Positions 8,669 through 14,578 of a stretch of 64,000 nucleotides of DNA are shown here, piece after piece. Each line of letters begins with the position of its first letter. Position 1 is the first letter of the stretch. The notes beneath the pieces were generated by a model that made no database searches, was not told the DNA's origin, and was given only the letters and a program-made list of their open reading frames with translations. Location: assembly GCA_016786765.1 (NCBI GenBank), contig JAEUUZ010000003.1:310001-374000 (forward strand), written 5' to 3'. Both the position numbers and the translations under genes were made by a program. This stretch comes from Chitinophagales bacterium. Its GTDB lineage: Bacteria > Bacteroidota > Bacteroidia > Chitinophagales > LD1.

Positions 8669-9466
8669 ATGCAAAGTTTTTTCACCAGCTATAAAGGAGG
8701 GCGTATTCATTATAAAATACACGGAAAAGGAAAGCCGGTGGTATTGTTGCATGGCTATTGCGAAGACAGTAGTGTTTGGCAGCAATGGATGGAGGCGCAT
8801 CGCGCGAAGCAATTGTTTGTGGCTATTGATTTGCCGGGGTTCGGACAATCGACACTACTCTCATCGGAATATACTATAGACGACCTTACTTCCATTGTGC
8901 ATCAAATCATGGAGGGTCTGGCCATAAAGCAATTTACTATTATGGGGCACTCCATGGGCGGTTATGTTGCCTTGGCCTATGCCGCTCGTTTCCCTCAACA
9001 GTTGAAAGGATTGGGTTTGATTCATTCGCATTGCTTTCAAGATTCGCCCGATCGGATCGCCAATCGCAGAAAATCGATAGACTTTATTCATCGCCACGGT
9101 ACAGGTGTGTTTTTGAAGGAATTCTATGGCAATTTGTTTGCTCCGGACCATGTTTCGCAGCATATTCCCACCATTCGTAAATTACAAGAGGCGGGCAAGT
9201 ACATTTCGGCAGAGGCCATTGCGCAAGGAGCGAAAGCCATGATTGATCGTCCGGATTACGCACCCATACTTGCCCAATTCCAGCAGCCCGTGTTTATGTT
9301 TTGCGGAGGTCAGGATACGGCCATTGCCAGTTCCATTTCGTTTCGCATGGCCTCCATTCCAAAATTTGGCGATTTCCATTTTCTGCCGGAGTGCGGCCAC
9401 ATGGGTTTTTTCGAGGCCACTAGCTATTTCTATCGGTCGGTGAGTGGGTTTTTGGGGAGAATTTAG
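8669..9466 (+). CDS. Alpha/beta-fold hydrolase
   Basis: A 265-residue alpha/beta hydrolase of the esterase/haloperoxidase-like class. It has the oxyanion HG motif (VVLLHGYCEDSSVW), the nucleophile elbow GHSMGGY (Ser95 counted from the ATG at 8669), the acid in FCGGQD and the catalytic histidine in ECGHMGFFE. No signal peptide is seen, so it is probably cytoplasmic. The ATG at 8669 was chosen over a TTG three codons upstream. The substrate cannot be deduced. Its stop is only 11 bases before the first 30-bp direct repeat that bounds the RAYT module. Confidence 0.88.
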   Translation: MQSFFTSYKGGRIHYKIHGKGKPVVLLHGYCEDSSVWQQWMEAHRAKQLFVAIDLPGFGQSTLLSSEYTIDDLTSIVHQIMEGLAIKQFTIMGHSMGGYVALAYAARFPQQLKGLGLIHSHCFQDSPDRIANRRKSIDFIHRHGTGVFLKEFYGNLFAPDHVSQHIPTIRKLQEAGKYISAEAIAQGAKAMIDRPDYAPILAQFQQPVFMFCGGQDTAIASSISFRMASIPKFGDFHFLPECGHMGFFEATSYFYRSVSGFLGRI

Positions 9467-9477
9467 AAGTGCGTCCG

Positions 9478-9507
9478 AATTATCAATAAAAAATATTTGC
9501 CATTTTT
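9478..9507. repeat. 30-bp direct repeat, left copy
   Basis: This begins AATTATCAATAAAAAATATT and continues for 10 more bases. It is identical over 30 bases to 10495-10524. It marks the left edge of the RAYT/REP module, just after the hydrolase gene. Confidence 0.9.
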
Positions 9508-9513
9508 CTTTTG

Positions 9514-9537
9514 GTGGTTGGCATCCCTGCCGACCAC
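9514..9537. repeat. REP-like palindrome 1
   Basis: Arms GTGGTTGGCA and TGCCGACCAC with loop TCCC; one T-G imperfection. It is just inside the left direct repeat, in the same loop orientation as copies 3 and 5. Confidence 0.82.
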
Positions 9538-9570
9538 TGCCTTATTTAGTTTGAAAAGCAATTTCTTTGT

Positions 9571-9670
9571 GCGTGTCCCACTAAGAAGCGGGTCAGGTTT
9601 TTCGCTGCAAGTCCTCGTGCCGCTTCCAGCGACACTGTGGGCTTTCCGCTACAACCCTTCACGCGGCATT
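9571..9670. other. G+C-richer structured segment upstream of RAYT gene
   Basis: This roughly 100-base stretch stands out from its AT-rich surroundings and has nested complementary arms: CCCAC at 9577-9581 with GTGGG at 9637-9641, and inside it TCGCTG at 9602-9607 with CAGCGA at 9627-9632. It has no open frame of note. It may be an RNA or DNA secondary-structure element belonging to the module; a function is not known to me. Confidence 0.4.
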
Positions 9671-9748
9671 ATCGTTCCTAATATTATTCAGTACTAATAG
9701 GGCTGATTCCAACAGACTTAAGAATTTTATTCCATTTGCCTATTAGAC

Positions 9749-9770
9749 TGGTCGGCAGAGATGTCGACCA
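9749..9770. repeat. REP-like palindrome 2
   Basis: Arms TGGTCGGCA and TGTCGACCA with loop GAGA. It is about 60 bases upstream of the RAYT start and paired with copy 3 (16 bases apart), a BIME-like doublet. Confidence 0.8.
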
Positions 9771-9786
9771 CCATCAGAGATGTCTC

Positions 9787-9808
9787 TGGTCGGCATCCCT
9801 GCCGACCA
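9787..9808. repeat. REP-like palindrome 3
   Basis: A perfect 9-bp stem, TGGTCGGCA and TGCCGACCA, with loop TCCC. This is the cleanest copy. It ends 23 bases before the RAYT ATG. Confidence 0.85.
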
Positions 9809-9831
9809 AGAAAATTCCTTATTTTCATACT

Positions 9832-10332
9832 ATGGAATTCTTCACCTCAACCATCAACTCTTGGAAGCCTTTATTGACAGACGATAAGCTGAAATTGTGT
9901 ATTGTTCATTCTTTGGACTGGGTAGTAAAAACTGACAAGGCAAAAGTGCATGCCTTTGTGATAATGCCAAATCATTTTCATGTTTTGTGGACCAAACTGG
10001 ATGCCAATTATGATCTCGGAGGAAGGATAAAGAGTTACACCGGTTCTCAGTTTAGGGAATATTTGTTACACCAAGATCCATCTCTGCTTCAACAATATAC
10101 GTCAACGCAAGAGGATAGAGAATTTCATTTTTGGGAAAGGCGCTCGAGAACAATAGGTATTTATAATCGCCAAGTTGCAGAACAGAAAGTAGATTATATA
10201 CACAACAATCCGTTGCAAGAGAAGTGGAACCTTTGTCAACGCGAGGAAGATTATTTTTATTCTTCGGCTCGTTTTTACTTAGCAGGTGATTTAAGTTTCT
10301 CTTTTTTGTCGAGATATGAGGATTGGATATAG
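9832..10332 (+). CDS. REP-associated tyrosine transposase (RAYT), Y1/IS200-like
   Basis: A 166-residue single-domain protein of the IS200-like Y1 transposase superfamily. The HUH metal-binding histidines are in IMPNHFHVLW (His48, His50), the conserved FWERRSRT segment follows, and the candidate catalytic tyrosine is Tyr122 in the VDYIHNNPL motif typical of REP-associated members. Such enzymes nick and rejoin single-stranded DNA at REP palindromes. The frame is open 32 codons further upstream from a TTG, but that extension would translate the palindromes, so the ATG at 9832, which sits on the first conserved beta strand (EFFTSTINSW), was chosen. The protein appears intact, without frameshift. 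Confidence 0.88.
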   Translation: MEFFTSTINSWKPLLTDDKLKLCIVHSLDWVVKTDKAKVHAFVIMPNHFHVLWTKLDANYDLGGRIKSYTGSQFREYLLHQDPSLLQQYTSTQEDREFHFWERRSRTIGIYNRQVAEQKVDYIHNNPLQEKWNLCQREEDYFYSSARFYLAGDLSFSFLSRYEDWI

Positions 10333-10385
10333 TATTTAACATGTTTAAGTATTGAAGTATATTACTAATACTTTCTCTTTTGAAT

Positions 10386-10407
10386 TGGTCGGCAAGGATG
10401 CCAACCA
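10386..10407. repeat. REP-like palindrome 4
   Basis: Arms TGGTCGGCA and TGCCAACCA with loop AGGA, i.e. opposite loop orientation to copy 5. It lies 53 bases after the RAYT stop. Confidence 0.8.
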
Positions 10408-10428
10408 AGGGCAAATATTCACTCTTGA

Positions 10429-10450
10429 TGGTCGGGATCCCTGCCGACCA
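10429..10450. repeat. REP-like palindrome 5
   Basis: Arms TGGTCGGGA and TGCCGACCA with loop TCCC (one mismatch). Together with copy 4 it forms the downstream doublet of the module. Confidence 0.82.
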
Positions 10451-10494
10451 GAGCTAAACAGCCTAAAATGATGTCGGAAATTCATCCTTCACAA

Positions 10495-10524
10495 AATTAT
10501 CAATAAAAAATATTTGCCATTTTT
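10495..10524. repeat. 30-bp direct repeat, right copy
   Basis: Identical to 9478-9507, at an offset of 1017 bases. It lies 53 bases upstream of the -33 element of the rplM operon promoter. Confidence 0.9.
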
Positions 10525-10577
10525 ATGCTGATTTTCAACAAGTTATAAAGGTCGAGTAAAATAATTAGGGGAAAATA

Positions 10578-10608
10578 TTTGCAGAAACGGGAGAGAAAGA
10601 TAGCTTTG
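10578..10608 (+). promoter_or_regulatory. Promoter of the rplM-rpsI-rpsB-tsf operon
   Basis: TTTG at 10578-10581, a 19-base spacer, then TAGCTTTG at 10601-10608. This is a full match to the Bacteroidota housekeeping promoter consensus (TTTG, 19-21 bases, TAnnTTTG). It predicts a leader of about 35 bases before the rplM ATG at 10649. Confidence 0.8.
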
Positions 10609-10648
10609 CAGTCCATTTTTCAAAAAAACAAGAATTAAAGTATAGATA

Positions 10649-11086
10649 ATGGATGCACTAAGTTACAAAACCAAATCGGTGGCTGCACACGAAGTAAAGC
10701 GTGAGTGGTTTATCGTGGACGCTGAAAACCTTACATTAGGTCGTATGGCTTCGAAAATTGCTTCAGTATTGAGAGGCAAACACAAACCTACCTTTACGCC
10801 ACATGCTGATTGTGGAGATTTCGTAATCGTTATTAATAGCGGGAAAGTAAAATTGACCGGTAATAAGTTAAACGAAAAGACTCGTGTTCACTACACAGGT
10901 TATCCGGGAGGTCAAATCCATCGTTCACCAAAAGAAATTATGGCGAAAAACTCTAACGAGTTGATCGAATTAGCGGTGAAAGGGATGTTACCTAAGAATT
11001 CATTAGGTCGTCAGATGTACAAAAAATTATTTGTGTATAAAGAGGATACGCATCCGCATACAGCACAAAAACCAAAAGCATTATAA
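10649..11086 (+). CDS. rplM: 50S ribosomal protein L13
   Basis: Ribosomal protein uL13 of the large subunit. The 145-residue product shows the family core: LGRMASKIASVLRGKHKPTF, then PHADCGDFVIVIN, and YTGYPGGQIHRSPKEIM. The length is normal. The ATG at 10649 gives a start (MDALSYKTKSVAAHEVKREW) matching Bacteroidota homologues. It is the first gene of the operon, with rpsI two bases downstream of its stop. Confidence 0.98.
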   Translation: MDALSYKTKSVAAHEVKREWFIVDAENLTLGRMASKIASVLRGKHKPTFTPHADCGDFVIVINSGKVKLTGNKLNEKTRVHYTGYPGGQIHRSPKEIMAKNSNELIELAVKGMLPKNSLGRQMYKKLFVYKEDTHPHTAQKPKAL

Positions 11087-11088
11087 TC

Positions 11089-11478
11089 ATGGAAAAGAAT
11101 AAACAAACAGTAGGTCGTAGAAAAGCAGCCGTAGCTCGTGTTTCTATCGTTCCGGGAAGTGGATCAGTAGTGGTGAACGGTAAAGATTACAAAGAATATT
11201 TTGCAGTAGATCACTTGGTAAGAAAAATCGAGGCGGTATTTACAACTGCAGATGTTGTTGGGAAATTTGACGTTACAGCCAATGTTTTTGGTGGTGGTGT
11301 GAAAGGACAAGCTGAAGCTATCGTATTGGGAATTGCACGTTCATTAGTAAATGACAACGCAGAGAATCGCCCGGCTTTGAAAAAAGCAAAAATGCTTCGA
11401 AGAGATGCCCGTGTTGTTGAGCGTAAGAAAACAGGTCTTCGCAAAGCACGTAAACAAGAGCAATTCTCTAAACGTTAA
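11089..11478 (+). CDS. rpsI: 30S ribosomal protein S9
   Basis: Ribosomal protein uS9. The 129-residue product contains TVGRRKAAVARVSIVPGSG at the start, the family signature region GGGVKGQAEAIVLGIARSL and the basic C-terminal tail ending in FSKR, which reaches the P-site tRNA in known ribosomes. The L13-S9 pair is one of the most conserved operons in bacteria. It is 30 bases before the rpsB ATG. Confidence 0.98.
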   Translation: MEKNKQTVGRRKAAVARVSIVPGSGSVVVNGKDYKEYFAVDHLVRKIEAVFTTADVVGKFDVTANVFGGGVKGQAEAIVLGIARSLVNDNAENRPALKKAKMLRRDARVVERKKTGLRKARKQEQFSKR

Positions 11479-11508
11479 TATTTGGTTGAACAATTTAAAG
11501 AGAAAAAT

Positions 11509-12363
11509 ATGTCAAAAGTATCTCATCAAGAATTATTGGAAGCGGGTGTTCATTTTGGTCACTTACGTAGAAAATGGAATCCAAAAATGTTACCATACAT
11601 CTTCGCAGAACGTAAAGGTGTACACGTAATTGATTTAAATAAAACAACTGATAAGTTGGAAGAAGCCGCAGCTGCAGCTAAATCTATTGCTAAGTCAGGA
11701 AAAAAAGTTTTGTTTGTTGCTACTAAAAAGCAAGCAAAAGAAGTAGTTAAAGAAGCGGCAACGCGTGTAAATATGCCTTTCGTAACTGATCGTTGGTTAG
11801 GAGGAATGTTAACGAACTTCGCAACTATCCGTAAATCTGTAAAGAAAATGCAAGGCATCGACAAGATGTTGCAAGACGGAACATTAGAGAGCGTTACGAA
11901 AAAAGAAAAATTGGTACTAACCCGCGAAAAACAAAAAATGGAGCGTGTGTTAGGTGGTATCGCGAACTTGAATCGTGTACCTGCAGCCGTTTTCTTAGTA
12001 GATATCGGACACGAGCATATCGCACTGAAAGAGGCACAGCGTTTGAACATCAACACGTTCGGAATCGTAGATACAAACTGCGATCCTACTAAAGTTGATT
12101 TCGCTATCCCAGGAAATGACGATGCTTCAAAATCTATCTCTATTCTTTGTAACTATATCGCTGATGCAATTGCAGAAGGATTGGCCGAAAGAGCTGATAG
12201 CAAAGAAGAAGAAACAGAAGAGGAAACAGCAGAAAGAATCCGTTTTGACGCTGATGGCGAAGGAGACGGAGACAGAAAAAAAGGCGCTGGTAACGGTCCT
12301 AGAAAACGTACAGGTAACTCTGGCGGAGGACGCGGAAAAGCGGGAGGAGCACCAAGAAAATAA
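11509..12363 (+). CDS. rpsB: 30S ribosomal protein S2, with charged C-terminal tail
   Basis: Ribosomal protein uS2. The 284-residue product starts at the ATG at 11509 (MSKVSHQELLEAGVHFGHLR), which fits homologues better than the TTG nine codons earlier. Core motifs include WNPKMLPYIF, DRWLGGMLTNFATI and FGIVDTNCDPTKVDFAIPGND. After the globular core, about 55 residues form an acidic stretch (SKEEETEEETAE) followed by a Gly/Arg/Lys-rich end (GNSGGGRGKAGGAPRK). This is longer than the E. coli protein and probably disordered. Such tails occur in other Bacteroidota S2 proteins as far as I know. Confidence 0.97.
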   Translation: MSKVSHQELLEAGVHFGHLRRKWNPKMLPYIFAERKGVHVIDLNKTTDKLEEAAAAAKSIAKSGKKVLFVATKKQAKEVVKEAATRVNMPFVTDRWLGGMLTNFATIRKSVKKMQGIDKMLQDGTLESVTKKEKLVLTREKQKMERVLGGIANLNRVPAAVFLVDIGHEHIALKEAQRLNINTFGIVDTNCDPTKVDFAIPGNDDASKSISILCNYIADAIAEGLAERADSKEEETEEETAERIRFDADGEGDGDRKKGAGNGPRKRTGNSGGGRGKAGGAPRK

Positions 12364-12382
12364 GCTACAACCTACTATACCA

Positions 12383-12421
12383 CAAAATGCCAAATATTGA
12401 AACACATTATTTGGCATTTTG
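12383..12421 (+). terminator. Perfect 14-bp hairpin between rpsB and tsf
   Basis: Arms CAAAATGCCAAATA (12383-12396) and TATTTGGCATTTTG (12408-12421) with an 11-base loop. There is no separate U-tract beyond the stem's own TTTT, so it may be a weak terminator, an attenuator or an RNA-processing site that sets the tsf to rpsB ratio. Confidence 0.55.
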
Positions 12422-12466
12422 TCAAAATATAGCTTTCATCAAAAAATAATTTAAACAAAAAATATC

Positions 12467-13303
12467 ATGCAAATCACAGCAGCACAAGTAAACGAATTAA
12501 GAACCATGACAGGTTCAGGATTAATGGATTGTAAAAAAGCCCTTACAGAATCAAACGGAGATATTCAAGCAGCATTCGACTACCTAAGAAAAAAAGGAGC
12601 TAAAATCGCTGAATTAAGAGCAGGACGTGAAACAACGGAAGGTTGTATCGTAGCAGTTACTACAGCAGATGCTAAATTAGGCGTTATCGCTTACGTTTCT
12701 TGCGAAACCGATTTCGTTTCTAAAAACGAAGAGTTTAGAGCTTTCGCTACTTCAGTTGCTAATGCTGCATTAGCAGCAGGTGCTTCTACAAAAGAAGAAG
12801 TATTAGCATTGACATTAGACGGAACTAAAATTGCCGATAAATTACAGGAGAAAGTATCTGCTATCGGAGAATTAATTCAATTATCGGCTTACGAAAAATT
12901 GACAGGAGAAACCGTTGTAGCTTACAATCACGCGGGTAACAAAATTGGTGTATTAGTAGCTATGAATAACCCTAAATCAGATGTTAACGTTGAAGCAGGA
13001 AAAGACGTAGCTATGCAAGTAGCAGCTATGAATCCTTTGGCTGTTGACGCTTCTGGTGTTGCACAAGAAGTTGTTGATCGTGAAGTAGCTATTGCTAAAG
13101 AAAAAGCAGTTGCTGCAGGAAAACCGGCTAACATTTTAGATAAAATTGCAGAAGGAGCAGCAAATACGTTCTTAAAAGAAAATACATTACTTACTCAACC
13201 ATTCGTAAAAGACGGAAGCAAAAATGTTACTCAATTTTTAGCAGAGGCTGAAAAAGGATTGACTGTTACCGCTTTCAAACGAATTGCATTGGGCGTAAAA
13301 TAA
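12467..13303 (+). CDS. tsf: Elongation factor Ts
   Basis: EF-Ts recycles EF-Tu by exchanging GDP for GTP. The 278-residue product has the N-terminal UBA-like domain (VNELRTMTGSGLMDCKKALT) and the core dimer-like repeats, with the conserved VSCETDFVSKNEEF segment. The length is normal. It follows rpsB after a 103-base gap containing a hairpin, and ends in a strong terminator, so it closes the operon. Confidence 0.97.
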   Translation: MQITAAQVNELRTMTGSGLMDCKKALTESNGDIQAAFDYLRKKGAKIAELRAGRETTEGCIVAVTTADAKLGVIAYVSCETDFVSKNEEFRAFATSVANAALAAGASTKEEVLALTLDGTKIADKLQEKVSAIGELIQLSAYEKLTGETVVAYNHAGNKIGVLVAMNNPKSDVNVEAGKDVAMQVAAMNPLAVDASGVAQEVVDREVAIAKEKAVAAGKPANILDKIAEGAANTFLKENTLLTQPFVKDGSKNVTQFLAEAEKGLTVTAFKRIALGVK

Positions 13304-13337
13304 TTTATACACTGTAAGTCTTTTGTGCTTACTACAG

Positions 13338-13380
13338 ACCTACTATTGTTAAGTTCATACTAAATAATAGTAGGTTTTTC
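13338..13380 (+). terminator. Terminator of the rplM-tsf operon
   Basis: A 10-bp stem (ACCTACTATT / AATAGTAGGT) with an 18-base loop, followed directly by TTTTTCTT, 35 bases after the tsf stop. Confidence 0.82.
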
Positions 13381-13396
13381 TTATTTTGGGGAGTAT

Positions 13397-14578
13397 ATGA
13401 AAGCAATCCTCACCTTTCTTTTTTTACTTATTCTACCTCAGATTACATTTGCGGAAACATCTATTCAACTCAGTGAAAAATCATCCATACGATTAGAGAC
13501 TTGTATGCCAGGTGATGCTATTTATAGCGCATTCGGGCACAGTGGAATACGTGTGGTTGATTCTTTGAATAGAATTGATGTGGTTTTTAATTATGGTGCA
13601 TTTAATTCTACCATAAATCAATTCTATGTAGACTTTCTAAAAGGGAAACCCACATTTTTCCTTGTCATTGTTCCCACACAAGAATTTTTACAAGAGTACA
13701 AAGAAGAAAGTAGAGGTGTAGTTGAAACAGCGTTGATATTAGACATACAACAGCGCCAGAAAATCTTTGATTATTTAATGTGGAATGCACAGCCAGAAAA
13801 TTATGCCTATCAGTATGATTTTGTATTTGACAATTGTGCTACTCGTATAAGAGATGTTTTTGAGATAAATTTGGGTTCTGCCTTTTCGTTTAATTTCCAA
13901 GATTCTTTTTGCCATGCGAGCTCCTCATTTAAAAGTATGTTGTATTCTAAGTTGGGTAATCATCCATTAGTCGAGTTAGGGTTTAGTTTAATTTTAGGAA
14001 TAGAAATGGATAAAATGGCAAGCTGTAAAGAACAGTTGTTTTTGCCGGAAAATCTATTAATTGCGTTCCAACATGCCACCAATAATGGACAAAAAATTGT
14101 AGAGAAAAAAATCGAAATACTCCCCTCTAAGATCCAAACACAAAAACAGAGTTTTAATTATCTGTTCGTTTTAGTTGTTGCTATTTGTATTCTCTTGCTC
14201 ATCTCGATTTATTTTAAAAGTCGCAGATTACATTACTTTATTGCTATAGTATTGCTTCTCGTATTTGGACTATTAGGTGCTTTTCTATTAGCGATGTGGT
14301 TAATGACAGACAATACAAGTACTTTCAAGAACTATAATTTGCTATGGGCTATGCCCACCAATGTGCTAGTTGCAATTCTTTTGCTTTTAGGTAAAAGTCG
14401 CTTGACGGTAAAATACATACAATGGTATGGCTTGTACCTATTATTGTTGTTGATAGTGTATCCATTTATACCACAAACCTTACATTTTTTAGTTTATATA
14501 ATAATGTTTAGTAGTGGAGTTTATTTTTATTGTATAAGTAAAACACTAACGTATCAAGGTAATACTCCCCTTAGTTGA
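13397..14578 (+). CDS. lnb: Lnb-type lipoprotein N-acyltransferase (former DUF4105)
   Basis: A 393-residue membrane protein. A signal sequence (ILTFLFLLILPQITFA) leads to a periplasmic domain with the two family signatures: FGHSGIRV (His48) and FDNCATRIRD (Cys147), a cysteine-peptidase-like pair. After about residue 250 come five predicted transmembrane helices, separated by short loops. This is the layout of the DUF4105/Lnb family, whose Bacteroides member was shown to N-acylate lipoproteins in a phylum lacking Lnt. Membership rests on motifs and topology; the reaction here is inferred. The gene is alone, and its last 33 bases overlap the convergent T9SS gene. A cytoplasmic-membrane location is expected. 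Confidence 0.78.
   Translation: MKAILTFLFLLILPQITFAETSIQLSEKSSIRLETCMPGDAIYSAFGHSGIRVVDSLNRIDVVFNYGAFNSTINQFYVDFLKGKPTFFLVIVPTQEFLQEYKEESRGVVETALILDIQQRQKIFDYLMWNAQPENYAYQYDFVFDNCATRIRDVFEINLGSAFSFNFQDSFCHASSSFKSMLYSKLGNHPLVELGFSLILGIEMDKMASCKEQLFLPENLLIAFQHATNNGQKIVEKKIEILPSKIQTQKQSFNYLFVLVVAICILLLISIYFKSRRLHYFIAIVLLLVFGLLGAFLLAMWLMTDNTSTFKNYNLLWAMPTNVLVAILLLLGKSRLTVKYIQWYGLYLLLLLIVYPFIPQTLHFLVYIIMFSSGVYFYCISKTLTYQGNTPLS

Larger units (their letters stand above)
9508..10494 (+). mobile_element. REP/RAYT module between direct repeats
   Basis: The 987-bp interval between the two direct repeats contains a Y1-type (REP-associated) transposase gene, three palindromes upstream of it and two downstream, and a G+C-richer structured segment. 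RAYTs are domesticated relatives of IS200/IS605 transposases that live beside REP/BIME palindromes. No terminal inverted repeats and no short target duplication of a classical insertion sequence were seen. The 30-bp flanks are longer than a normal target duplication, so how this module arrived is unclear. Confidence 0.7.

Noticed and set aside
10052-10414. 120-codon reverse frame over the RAYT gene
   Set aside because: It lies antisense to a gene with clear HUH and Tyr motifs and extends over a REP palindrome; its sequence has no family features.
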